Position numbers and translations under genes: made by a program | Part shown: positions 34,669 through 41,812 of the stretch, in pieces | How the letters are laid out: every line of letters begins with the position of its first letter | Position numbering within the stretch: position 1 is the first letter of the stretch | Source of the DNA: JAOUEA01 sp963825685 | Lineage (GTDB): Bacteria > Actinomycetota > UBA4738 > HRBIN12 | Direction: 5' to 3' | Assembly: GCA_963825685.1 (NCBI GenBank) | Contig: CAWGUD010000016.1 | Span: 186,001-250,000, forward strand | DNA: 64,000 nt | Notes under the pieces: generated by a model | The model's database searches: none | Told to the model about the DNA's origin: nothing | What the model saw: only the letters and a program-made list of their open reading frames with translations

Positions 34669-35574
34669 TCAGACGAGGTTGCGGAGCGCCAGCAGCGTGT
34701 TCTCGACCGGCTTCTCGGCGATCCGCCGCATGAACCACGGGTACCACGACGGTCCGTACGAGATCAGGGTGCGGATCGCGTAGCCCTCGCTCGCGTACCG
34801 CCGCTGCTCGTCGGCGCGGATGCCGTAGAGCATCGCGATCTCGAAGTCGTCGTGTCCCCCCAGCGAGGTCTCGATGCGGTCGATCAGCTCGGTGTCGTGC
34901 GACCCCAGTACCACGCGGCGGGCCCCGCCCTGCACGAGGTGCTGCGCGAGCCGGAAGTAGCTCTCGTCGATCGCCGCCTTCGAAGCGAAGACGAGGTCCT
35001 TCGGCTCCCGGTAGGCACCCTTCACGAGCCTGATCGAAGGACCGGAAGGCAGCAGGCGCTGGATGTCGTCGTAGGTGCGACGCAGGTACGCCTGCAGACA
35101 CAGCCCGACGTTCGGCGAGCGGGCGAGCTGTGCCTCGTAGAGATCGAGGGTGCCGTCGACGTACGGGGTCGACTCGATGTCGATCCAGCAGGTCCGGTCG
35201 ATCTCGGCTGAGCGATCGACGAGGCGTCCCAGGTGGGTGGCGGTGACGGCCGTGTCGAGGTCGTACCCGAGCTGGGTGAGCTTCACGGAGATCTCGGCGT
35301 CGAGCCCGAGCTCCTCGATCCTGTCGAGGAGCCTCAGGTAGTCGCCCGCCGCCTCCGCGGCCTGGGCGAGGTCGGCCGTGTTCTCGCCCAGGCGCGTGAA
35401 CGACACGGGGATGCCCTCAGACGCCAGCCGACCCGCCGCTCCCAGGGCGTCCTCGGCGTCCTCGCCCGGCATGAAGCGAGCGACGGAGCGCTGGACGAAC
35501 GACAGCTGTGGGAGTCGGGCCCTGAGGAGTGCACTCTCCGATGCCCACAAGAGCGCTGCCTTCACCGGGTTCAT
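34669..35574 (-). CDS. Proline dehydrogenase
   Basis: FAD-linked PRODH (monofunctional type of Deinococcus and actinobacteria), 301 aa. It oxidises proline to pyrroline-5-carboxylate at the membrane. Motifs: ISVKLTQLG, CWIDIESTPYVD, LQAYLRRTYDDIQ, RLVKGAYREPKDLVF, LGSHDTELI, EIAMLYGIR and YGPSWYPWFMRRIAEKPVN-like end. ATG 35574 starts MNPVKAALLW. The P5C dehydrogenase partner is not adjacent. Confidence 0.92.
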   Translation of the reverse strand: MNPVKAALLWASESALLRARLPQLSFVQRSVARFMPGEDAEDALGAAGRLASEGIPVSFTRLGENTADLAQAAEAAGDYLRLLDRIEELGLDAEISVKLTQLGYDLDTAVTATHLGRLVDRSAEIDRTCWIDIESTPYVDGTLDLYEAQLARSPNVGLCLQAYLRRTYDDIQRLLPSGPSIRLVKGAYREPKDLVFASKAAIDESYFRLAQHLVQGGARRVVLGSHDTELIDRIETSLGGHDDFEIAMLYGIRADEQRRYASEGYAIRTLISYGPSWYPWFMRRIAEKPVENTLLALRNLV

Positions 35575-35621
35575 GGCTCGGGAATCCTACCCCGGGCGCG
35601 TTCCCTCTCGAGACGCCGCAA

Positions 35622-35653
35622 GGCCGGGACCCTCGCGGAGGAGGGTCCCGGCC
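35622..35653 (-). terminator. Terminator hairpin
   Basis: GGCCGGGACCCTC (35622-35634) pairs perfectly with GAGGGTCCCGGCC (35641-35653), 6-nt loop, followed on the minus strand by TTGCGG. It ends the small-protein operon above it. Confidence 0.8.
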
Positions 35654-35679
35654 CGCACGCTCGGCGTGTGTCGGCGAGC

Positions 35680-36399
35680 TCAGGTGATATCGATGTCGGA
35701 ACCGCGAGCGCCCGTCGTTTCCGGCGTGAACCGGCGGCCGTGCTGATCGACGTAGCTGCCGTCGGCGGCCCGACGAACCATCACCCGGTCGTCGTCGCCA
35801 TCGACGTCGCCCCCGTTCGTGCGCAGGCGTGGTTCGTCGTCGAGCGGCTCCGTGTCCGAGCGTCGGTCGAACTCGGCGTACCGGGCGGCCTCGAGCCCGC
35901 TCGAGCCGACCGAGCGTCGCGGCGCCCCACCGATCAGGCCCCCGATCGCGGCAGCCACCGCACCGACCACGAGCGTGATGAACGTCGCCCACATCGCGTC
36001 GCTCGCGCCCGTGCCGATCAGATCTCCGCCGTCGATCGTCCGAAGCTGGCCCTCGGAGAAGAGTCCGAAGATCGAGGGAACGCCGAAGACGAGCGTCGCG
36101 ATCAGCAGCGTGCCCCACGCGGTCATGCCGTGCAGCCACCCCGAGCCCGGGCCTCGATTGTCGGTCAGGATCCCGGCGAGGAGTCCCGCGACGAAGAGGG
36201 CGAAGGCTCCCGATCCAGCGAGGAACCACTCGAGCTCGTCGCGGACCACGTCGATGCCGGACGGGAAGGCGAGCGCGAGCCAGAGCGAGGTCAGGACGGC
36301 CATGATGGCGAGGCCCCAGACCGCGCCGGTCACGATCGCGCCCCAGCGGACCAATGGCCCGCCTCGAGGCTGGTCGATGTCGATGGTCGTGGTGCGCAT
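35680..36399 (-). CDS. Multi-pass membrane protein, acidic C-terminus (239 aa)
   Basis: Four predicted helices in residues 15-165 (AIVTGAVWGLAIMAVLTSLWLAL, AFALFVAGLLAGIL, GTLLIATLVFGVPSIFGLF, TFITLVVGAVAAAIGGLIGG), then a soluble charged tail with DVDGDDDRVMVRR and a YVDQHGRRF motif. No enzymatic residues seen. ATG 36399 with AAAGGAGCACCTG upstream. Third gene of the operon driven by the SigF-type promoter at 36962, so likely stress related. Confidence 0.75.
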   Translation of the reverse strand: MRTTTIDIDQPRGGPLVRWGAIVTGAVWGLAIMAVLTSLWLALAFPSGIDVVRDELEWFLAGSGAFALFVAGLLAGILTDNRGPGSGWLHGMTAWGTLLIATLVFGVPSIFGLFSEGQLRTIDGGDLIGTGASDAMWATFITLVVGAVAAAIGGLIGGAPRRSVGSSGLEAARYAEFDRRSDTEPLDDEPRLRTNGGDVDGDDDRVMVRRAADGSYVDQHGRRFTPETTGARGSDIDIT

Positions 36400-36435
36400 C
36401 AGGTGCTCCTTTCGTTCGTCTGGTCGCTCGATGCC

Positions 36436-36645
36436 TCAACCGCCGGCGATCACCGGCGGAGGAGGAACCGGCGCCGGTTGCGGGGTCGGTTCCGGTGGTG
36501 GAGGTGGCTGCGGCGGCGCCGGCGGCCGGGGCGGAGGCACCGGATCGTGCCCCCGGCCCCGGCTCGGCGCGTGCGGCAGGGGGGGCCGCCGCACTTCCTC
36601 CGCGGATCCCGGATCGGTCGAGTCGATGAAGGCGATGAAGGTCAT
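36436..36645 (-). CDS. Small proline-rich protein (69 aa)
   Basis: ATG 36645 overlaps the TGA of the upstream Cys/His small protein. The first 20 residues (MTFIAFIDSTDPGSAEEVRR) look coding; the rest is almost all Pro with Pro-Glu and Pro-Val steps (PPPRPPAPPQPPPPPEP). Low-complexity sequence can arise by chance in such GC-rich DNA, so confidence is moderate. Could be an exposed spacer protein or a binding partner of SH3-like or membrane proteins. Confidence 0.45.
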   Translation of the reverse strand: MTFIAFIDSTDPGSAEEVRRPPLPHAPSRGRGHDPVPPPRPPAPPQPPPPPEPTPQPAPVPPPPVIAGG

Positions 36646-36911
36646 GAGATCCGCCTCTCCGCGGCAAGGCCCGGACGAGTGGGGTCTGACGACGAGTCGC
36701 GAGCATCCTTCCTGCGCTTGCGAGGCGCCTGAAGCACGTAGGCATGTGGCTGCTCGTGCTGCCAGCACCACCCCGTCGCGTTGTACATGGACAGCACCGT
36801 CACGCAGTCCGTCTCCTCACACACCCGGCCGGTTTCGTGGACGCGGCTGATCCGCGCGCCGCCTGGGGCCATGCGGCCTCGAAGGGTGCGTTCTGGACTC
36901 ACGGTGCTCAT
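36642..36911 (-). CDS. Small Cys/His zinc-finger-like protein (89 aa)
   Basis: Contains VCEETDCVTVLSMYNATGWCWQH, the CxxxxC-TxLSxYN-xxxC-xxH pattern frequent in small actinobacterial proteins and suggesting a C3H zinc site. The tail is Lys/Arg-rich (APRKRRKDARD). ATG 36911 has GGGGAGGTCCC upstream. First gene after the SigF-type promoter, so probably stress induced. Nucleic-acid binding is possible but unproven. Confidence 0.7.
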   Translation of the reverse strand: MSTVSPERTLRGRMAPGGARISRVHETGRVCEETDCVTVLSMYNATGWCWQHEQPHAYVLQAPRKRRKDARDSSSDPTRPGLAAERRIS

Positions 36912-36961
36912 GGATGGGACCTCCCCGTGGGCGGGCGGTAGGAGAAGCGTCAGGACGCCCG

Positions 36962-36987
36962 ATACCCGGGGGTCGGTCGATCGAAAC
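36962..36987 (-). promoter_or_regulatory. SigF/SigB-type promoter
   Basis: Minus strand GTTT (36987-36984), 16-base spacer, GGGTAT (36967-36962): an exact match to the SigF/SigB consensus GTTT-N14-16-GGGTAT. It lies about 50 bases before the small Cys/His gene at 36911. A chance match of this quality is expected about 0.02 times in 64 kb by my base-composition estimate. Confidence 0.7.
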
Positions 36988-36993
36988 GTCTGG

Positions 36994-37395
36994 TCAGGGC
37001 TCGTTCGGCGCGGTGAGGCCGTCGGCGAGCTCGAACCAAACCCGGTTCACGCCGTCGTGGTGCACACCCCATCGGTCGGCCAGTCGGGCCACGAGGATCA
37101 GACCCCACCCCGTCCCCTCGGGGGAGGCCCCCGTGCGTGGCTCGGGCGTGAACCCGGGGCCGGGGTCGCAGACCTCCACGCGCAGGATGCCGGCCACGAT
37201 GGCGATCGAGAGCTCGATCTGCTGGCCCGACGCGAGGGCCCCGTGTCGCAGGCCGTTCGTGACGAGTTCGCTCACCATGAGCCGGGCATCCTCGAGCACC
37301 GCCGCCGAGAGGCGATCGGCCAGCCGGTCGATCTGCTGGCGGGCGAGTCCGACCGCGGCGGGGGTGGCGTCGAGATGGATCACGGAGGACCTCAC
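36994..37395 (-). CDS. RsbW-like ATP-binding regulatory kinase (catalytic residues intact)
   Basis: HATPase_c_2 protein of 133 aa, the anti-sigma-factor serine kinase type. N-box ARLMVSELVTNGLRHG keeps the catalytic Asn; G1 box VCDPGPGF and G2 box GTGWGLILVARLADRWGV are intact. GTG 37395 is preferred, with GGAGAGGT seven bases upstream; GTG 37404 is the alternative. It lies in a SigF partner-switching region and is preceded by its own SigF-type promoter, suggesting feedback. Confidence 0.88.
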   Translation of the reverse strand: MRSSVIHLDATPAAVGLARQQIDRLADRLSAAVLEDARLMVSELVTNGLRHGALASGQQIELSIAIVAGILRVEVCDPGPGFTPEPRTGASPEGTGWGLILVARLADRWGVHHDGVNRVWFELADGLTAPNEP

Positions 37396-37469
37396 GGAAC
37401 CCACCTCTCCGCCTCGCGTTCGGGCACGGCGGTCACCGGGTCCTCCGAGTCGTCGACGTCGATCGATCG

Positions 37470-37495
37470 ATACCGAGAACGGGCCCGTTCCAAAC
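37470..37495 (-). promoter_or_regulatory. SigF-type promoter with palindromic spacer
   Basis: Minus strand GTTT (37495-37492), 16-base spacer, CGGTAT (37475-37470). The spacer contains the perfect 14-bp palindrome GAACGGGCCCGTTC (37477-37490), a possible operator between the -35 and -10. Upstream of the RsbW-like gene. Confidence 0.6.
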
Positions 37496-37524
37496 CACCA
37501 CCCGCGGTGCCTCCTGGCTCAGTC

Positions 37525-37881
37525 TCAGGCGGACAATGGCATGCGGAAGCGCACGGCGTCGTCACGGAACCACTCGATGCCGTCGGCCAGTGCTTCGAGG
37601 AGGCCAGCCCGCATCACATCGCCCTCGTCGTCGCCGGGCGGGACGACGCCTTCACACGTCACCACGCAGCGCGCGTCGTCGACCTCGATCGACACGGTGG
37701 TGTTCGTGCCAGCCATGCGGGCACACGCCTCCACGACCGCCACTCGGACGTCGTCGATGTGGTCTTCGTCGCTGTAGCGGTCGAGGAACCGGCCGACGAA
37801 GGTCCGCAGGGTGGCGAGCATCTCCCCATCATGGGGAACCCGAAGCGATGCGCGGGCCGGCGGCCCCCCGGAACCGGTCAC
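37525..37881 (-). CDS. RsbW-fold protein lacking catalytic Asn (118 aa)
   Basis: Starts at GTG 37881 in overlap with the STAS gene stop. The N-terminus SLRVPHDGEMLATLRTFVGRF and DDVRVAVVEACARMAGTN align with the HATPase N-box of its neighbours, but the Asn of the ExxxN motif and the G1/G2 glycines are missing (CEGVVPPGDDEGD). It is therefore probably a non-catalytic partner or ligand-binding variant. Coupled to the STAS protein. Promoter shared with it. Confidence 0.75.
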   Translation of the reverse strand: MTGSGGPPARASLRVPHDGEMLATLRTFVGRFLDRYSDEDHIDDVRVAVVEACARMAGTNTTVSIEVDDARCVVTCEGVVPPGDDEGDVMRAGLLEALADGIEWFRDDAVRFRMPLSA

Positions 37882-38213
37882 GGCGGGAGGTCGGCGACCG
37901 AGGCCTCGATCGTGAATGCCGAGTCGAGTCCGGTGAGCGCGATGACCTTGGCGGGCGAGCCCTGCACGCCGACGAGCCGCAGCTCGCCGCCGCGGTCGTG
38001 GACCTCCTTCAGACAGGTGACGAGGATCCCGAGGCTGCTCGAGTCCATGAAGGACACGTCGGTGAGATCGACCGCGATGCGCGGCGGGGTTCCCTTCCCG
38101 AGCCCCGCGTCGAGCGCAGCCCGCAATGTCGCTGATGTCGACAGGTCGAGCTCCCCTCGCACGTTCACCACGGTCCATGTTCCCTGGGTGTGTGTTTCGA
38201 ACGATGGCTCCAC
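37878..38213 (-). CDS. STAS anti-anti-sigma factor
   Basis: 111-aa RsbV/SpoIIAA-like protein. GELDLSTSATLRAALDAGLG is strand-helix 1, and DLTDVSFMDSSSLGILV carries the phosphorylatable Ser after Asp (MDSSS). GTG 38213 is preferred, with GAGGAG eight bases upstream. It ends in overlap with the degenerate RsbW-fold gene. Dephosphorylated STAS should bind the RsbW-like kinase and release SigF. Divergent from the sigma operon. Confidence 0.9.
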   Translation of the reverse strand: MEPSFETHTQGTWTVVNVRGELDLSTSATLRAALDAGLGKGTPPRIAVDLTDVSFMDSSSLGILVTCLKEVHDRGGELRLVGVQGSPAKVIALTGLDSAFTIEASVADLPP

Positions 38214-38290
38214 GGAGAACTCCTCTATCGTGACGATCGACACGGACGGGAACGTCAGTGCCGCCGGGCGACCAGTATAGGAAGGAACGC

Positions 38291-38677
38291 GTGGATCACC
38301 GCGACGGAACCGTGCACCTGCGACTCCCACCCGACCCTGAGTCGATCGCGGTGGTGCGAGCCGTCGTGGCGAGCGTCGCTTCGAGGCTCGCGCTCCCGTA
38401 CGACGCCGTGGACGACCTGCGGATCGCCGCCGCCGAGGCCTCGACGCTACTGCTGTCCTTCGGGCGGGAGGGGACCAGGCTCTGCGTTTCCCTGCAGCCG
38501 AGCGATGCCGACCTGCACCTCACGATCTGGGTCGAGGGGGCGGGTGCCGCGCCCGAGCTCTCGCGGCGCGAGGGGCTTGCCTGGCGGGTGCTGGAGGGCC
38601 TGGCCGACGAGGCCGACGTGCGCGAGGTCGACGGGAGCCCGGCGATCGAGCTGCGTCTGCGGACCCTGGCCCGGTGA
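38291..38677 (+). CDS. RsbW-fold protein coupled to SigF, N-box Asn absent (128 aa)
   Basis: HATPase-type fold (LRLPPDPESIAVVRAVVASV; DDLRIAAAEASTLLLSFG) located where the anti-sigma factor is usually found, directly ahead of sigF. The N-box reads AEASTLLL without the catalytic Asn, and the ATP-lid glycines are poor, so kinase activity is doubtful. GTG 38291 has AGGAAGG upstream and the stop overlaps the sigF GTG. It may still bind SigF. Divergent from STAS across 77 bp. Confidence 0.78.
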   Translation: MDHRDGTVHLRLPPDPESIAVVRAVVASVASRLALPYDAVDDLRIAAAEASTLLLSFGREGTRLCVSLQPSDADLHLTIWVEGAGAAPELSRREGLAWRVLEGLADEADVREVDGSPAIELRLRTLAR

Positions 38678-39441
38678 GCGATCGGGATCCGAGCGCACGT
38701 GCGGGCAAGCCCCGCGGCCGTCCCGACGAGGCGGAGGTCGAGGCCCTGTTCGCTCGGATGCCCGACCCGGCGGCCCGCGACGAGATCGCGACGGGGTTCG
38801 TGCCCTTCGCCGAGTACCTGGCCCGTCGGTTCGTGGGCCGTGGTGAGTCGGTCGAGGATCTCACCCAGGTCGCGATGATCGGCCTCTTGAACGCCATCGA
38901 CCGGTTCGATCCGTCCCGCGGTGTGCAGTTCTCGACCTACGCGGGGGCCACGATCGTGGGCGAGCTGAAGCGGCACTTCCGCGACAAGGGGTGGGCACTT
39001 CGCGTCCCACGGCGGCTGCAGGAGCTCGCGGTTCACGTGAATCGGGTGCTTCCCGAGCTGACCCAGTCGCTCGGCCGGTCGCCGACGATCCCGGAGCTCG
39101 CCGAGCACCTGGAGGTCGGCACCGACGAGATCGCGGATGCGATGGACGCGGTGCAGGCGTACTCGACCAGCTCGCTCGACTCGCCGATCGGGGAAGAGGC
39201 GCAGGCACCGATCGACTCGCTCGGCGAGGACGATCCCTCGATCGCCCTGCTCGACGAGTGGTCCTCGCTCGCTCCCGCGGTCGCCGAGCTGTCGTCGCGG
39301 GACCGTCGCGTCCTCTACCTGCGGTTCTTCCGTGGTCTGACCCAGAGCGAGATCGCCGAGGACGTCGGCGTGAGCCAGATGCACGTGTCGCGCATCCTGA
39401 CCCAGACGCTGGAGAAGCTCCGGGCGTCGGCGAACGGCTGA
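38674..39441 (+). CDS. RNA polymerase sigma factor, SigF/SigB family
   Basis: 255-aa sigma-70 group 3 factor. Region 2 (VGRGESVEDLTQVAMIGLLNAIDRFDPSRGVQFSTYA), region 3 (RVPRRLQEL...LGRSPTIPELAEHLEV) and region 4 (RDRRVLYLRFFRGLTQSEIAEDVGVSQMHVSRIL) are all present. It should read GTTT-N16-GGGTAT promoters, two of which lie just upstream of neighbouring genes. GTG 38674 overlaps the RsbW-fold gene stop (GTGA), giving fixed stoichiometry of the two. Confidence 0.93.
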   Translation: MSDRDPSARAGKPRGRPDEAEVEALFARMPDPAARDEIATGFVPFAEYLARRFVGRGESVEDLTQVAMIGLLNAIDRFDPSRGVQFSTYAGATIVGELKRHFRDKGWALRVPRRLQELAVHVNRVLPELTQSLGRSPTIPELAEHLEVGTDEIADAMDAVQAYSTSSLDSPIGEEAQAPIDSLGEDDPSIALLDEWSSLAPAVAELSSRDRRVLYLRFFRGLTQSEIAEDVGVSQMHVSRILTQTLEKLRASANG

Positions 39442-39491
39442 GGGGCTTCTCCGAGGGTTTCGACATCGGCCGAGGAGGGCACGCAGACCCT

Positions 39492-40514
39492 ATGCCACGA
39501 TTGCATCGCGTCGACCCGTCCATGCCCGGGTTCACCAGGCGGCGTCGTGGCGCGGGCTTCTCGTACGAGGACGCTCGTGGCCGCCCCGTGCGCGACGACG
39601 CGGTCCTCGAGCGCATCCGCGGACTCGCGATCCCGCCCGCGTGGACCGACGTGTGGATCTGCGCCGATCCGCAGGGACATCTGCAGGCCGTGGGGGCCGA
39701 CGCCGCCGGCCGCAGGCAGTACCTCTATCACCCGGTGTGGCGTGAGCGTCAGGACATCGACAAGTTCCGGCGGGTCGAGTCGTTCGCCCGCGCGTTGCCC
39801 GACCTCAGGGAGAGGATCGAACGCGACCTCCGCCTCGATGGTGCCCCGAAGGAACGCGTGATGGCGGCGGCCGTGCGGCTGCTGGACCGGGCGACGTTCC
39901 GGATCGGATCGGAGGAGTACGCGGATCGACACGGTTCCTTCGGCCTGGCCACGATCCGCAAGAGCCATGTGCACGTCGACGGGTCGACCTTGTCCTTCGA
40001 TTACGTCGCGAAGGCCGGCGTGCGTCAGGTGCATCGGATCGACGACCCCCTCCTCGTGCCCGTGGTCGAACGGCTGAAGCGTCGACGCAGCGGTGGGCTC
40101 GAGCTCTTGGCCTACCGGGAGGATCGACGCTGGCGGGACGTGCGCTCGACCGACATCAACGCGTACCTGAAGGATCTGCTGGGAGAGGAGCACTCCGCGA
40201 AGGACTTCCGGACCTGGCACGCGACCGTGCTGGCGGCGATCGACATCGCTCGGGTCAAGGAACCCGGCGGCCGGAGCGCGGCGAAGCGGAGCGTCGCGGC
40301 CACCGTGCGCCGGGTCGCCGATCACTTGGGCAACACGCCGGCGGTCTGCCGGTCCTCCTACATCGATCCGCGGGTGTTCGATCGGTTCCGTGAGGGGTTG
40401 ACCGTGGCACCGGCGCTCCGGGAGGTTCCCGCCGACGACGAGCAGGCTCGGGAGGCCGTGGAACGAGCGGTGCTCGACCTGATCGGTGACGAGGTCCGGT
40501 CCCTCGCGGCGTGA
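39492..40514 (+). CDS. DNA topoisomerase IB
   Basis: 340-aa bacterial (poxvirus-like) type IB topoisomerase that relaxes supercoils through a Tyr-DNA intermediate. It shows the N-terminal MPRLHRVDPSMPGFTRRR head, RYLYHPVWRE-like segment QYLYHPVWRERQD, FRTWHATVLAA with Arg and His, and CRSSYIDPRV with the nucleophile Tyr. ATG 39492 lies 50 bases after sigF and may belong to its transcript. Such enzymes are common in actinobacteria under stress control. Confidence 0.92.
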   Translation: MPRLHRVDPSMPGFTRRRRGAGFSYEDARGRPVRDDAVLERIRGLAIPPAWTDVWICADPQGHLQAVGADAAGRRQYLYHPVWRERQDIDKFRRVESFARALPDLRERIERDLRLDGAPKERVMAAAVRLLDRATFRIGSEEYADRHGSFGLATIRKSHVHVDGSTLSFDYVAKAGVRQVHRIDDPLLVPVVERLKRRRSGGLELLAYREDRRWRDVRSTDINAYLKDLLGEEHSAKDFRTWHATVLAAIDIARVKEPGGRSAAKRSVAATVRRVADHLGNTPAVCRSSYIDPRVFDRFREGLTVAPALREVPADDEQAREAVERAVLDLIGDEVRSLAA

Positions 40515-40530
40515 CAGCTCCGCAACGCGA

Positions 40531-40764
40531 CTATCGCTCGGGGTCCACGGTCTCGTCCGAAGTCCGGCGTTCGACGTCGAGCCGCTCCTCGTCCGAGGAG
40601 GCGAGCGAGGGACCGACGACCCGGTGTCCGCACGAGAACTCGGTCAGCTCGCGGCTGTCTGCGCGTTGAACCGGCTCCTGACCGGCTGGATCCACGTCGA
40701 AGGAGATGTCGACCATCGTGCCGGTCCCACAGACCGGGCAGACGCGGTCGGTGGCCGCGCTCAT
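40531..40764 (-). CDS. Small zinc-ribbon-like protein (77 aa)
   Basis: CPVCGTGTMVDISFD at residues 9-23 and SCGH near residue 45 give a CxxC...CxH arrangement. ATG 40764 overlaps the upstream stop. Conserved small actinobacterial type; function unknown. Converges on topoisomerase IB. Confidence 0.65.
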   Translation of the reverse strand: MSAATDRVCPVCGTGTMVDISFDVDPAGQEPVQRADSRELTEFSCGHRVVGPSLASSDEERLDVERRTSDETVDPER

Positions 40765-41003
40765 AGCAAGGGCCCGACGTGCGCCCGGTGCGTGAGGTCG
40801 TCGTCAGGCACCTCGATGAGTCGATCGATCATCCGACGGTGCTCGGGCTCATGGACCCGCAGCGGCAGAGCCACGACCGCGGGTCCCGTATAGGCCCAGC
40901 CATCGGCATCGCGGTGGGCCACCGAGCGTGCGCAGTCACAGCGGACCTCGAGGCCATCCAGCGCGACGTGATCGTCGCACGCGAGGCAGATCAGCCGCCG
41001 CAT
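40761..41003 (-). CDS. Small Cys-rich protein (80 aa)
   Basis: CLACDDHVALDGLEVRCDCARS contains four Cys (CxxC...CxC), probably one metal site, followed by a WAYTGPAVVALP segment and a charged tail. ATG 41003 (MRRLICLACDD). Coupled to the next zinc-ribbon gene by ATGA. Function unknown. Confidence 0.65.
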   Translation of the reverse strand: MRRLICLACDDHVALDGLEVRCDCARSVAHRDADGWAYTGPAVVALPLRVHEPEHRRMIDRLIEVPDDDLTHRAHVGPLL

Positions 41004-41027
41004 GTTCCCGCTACCTTCCCTCGTGTG

Positions 41028-41375
41028 TCATCGCACCGTCGTGCGTCGAGCGTCGTGAGCGTCGTGCCGCAAGGGATCGCCCGACTCCTCGCGGACCAGA
41101 TCCTCACGGTCGGCGAGGGGGCGGTCGGTGTCGGACGGCTCGCGGCCGGGATCGGGCGATTCGAGGCTGGAGTATCCGGCCCACAGGAGCCCGAGGAGCA
41201 TGCTCGCGACGACCGCCGCGAGGAGCACCATGAGGCTTCCACGGCCCCACGAATCGAAGACGACGGTCGAGATCACGGCGCCGATCGCCAGGCCGACGAG
41301 GGGCGCCACGAACAGGGCCGACGCCATCCGGCGGCGGAGCCTGTCGCCGATCCGACGGGTGGCTGGGTCGCTCAT
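41028..41375 (-). CDS. Small two-helix membrane protein (115 aa)
   Basis: Residues 18-40 (ALFVAPLVGLAIGAVISTVVF) and 48-68 (LMVLLAAVVASMLLGLLWAG) are membrane helices; the tail is highly charged (DPGREPSDTDRPLADRED). ATG 41375 has GGAAGGAC upstream. It precedes the Cys-rich small proteins on the same strand by 24 bases. No recognised family. Confidence 0.65.
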   Translation of the reverse strand: MSDPATRRIGDRLRRRMASALFVAPLVGLAIGAVISTVVFDSWGRGSLMVLLAAVVASMLLGLLWAGYSSLESPDPGREPSDTDRPLADREDLVREESGDPLRHDAHDARRTTVR

Positions 41376-41491
41376 GTCCGGCGTCCTTCCCCGACCGTCG
41401 GTGATCCAAACGCGTCGCCGAAGGGCCCGCGGATGTGTGGCGGATCTCCCGATCGGGTAGCCACGCTGCACATCACGGATGAGGAGGCACG

Positions 41492-41812
41492 ATGCAGGGC
41501 TACATCGACCCGTTCGCACACCGAGAGATCTCAGATCGCGAGGACGATGATGGCGAGCAGGTGGACGAGGACGGGGCGGTCGACGGAGAGGGGCCGGCCT
41601 CAGCGCTTCCTGATCACGACGATCGCGACATCGTCGTCGAGCCCGATCGAGTCGATCAGTTCCCGCTGGATACGCGTGACGATCTCATCGGCGGAGAGGC
41701 CGGTGCACGTCGAGAGCAGCTCGGAGAGACGGGCCTCACCCTCATCGAGGGTCGCTCCTCGCTGTTCTACGAGGCCGTCGGTGTAGCAAACGATCGCGTC
41801 ACCGGGCCATAG
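41492..41812 (+). CDS. Possible small acidic protein antisense to SpoIIE gene
   Basis: ATG 41492 has an excellent ribosome site (GAGGAGGCACG), and a weak SigF-like element GTGT-N16-GGGTAG lies at 41435-41460. The first 35 residues (MQGYIDPFAHREISDREDDD...) are acidic; the rest lies antisense to the SpoIIE C-terminus and looks like shadow sequence. If real, a frame error probably hides the true stop near 41600. Confidence 0.3.
   Translation: MQGYIDPFAHREISDREDDDGEQVDEDGAVDGEGPASALPDHDDRDIVVEPDRVDQFPLDTRDDLIGGEAGARREQLGETGLTLIEGRSSLFYEAVGVANDRVTGP

Noticed and set aside
39029..39044. parS-like sequence CGGTTCACGTGAATCG inside the sigF gene
   Set aside because: Matches the 16-bp parS consensus at only 12 positions and lies within conserved coding sequence; only the CACGTG core is palindromic. 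Not enough for a partition site.
41376..41420. GTTT-N16-GGGAAG before the 115-aa membrane protein
   Set aside because: The -10-like part is the ribosome site itself and lies about ten bases from the ATG; coincidence is more likely.
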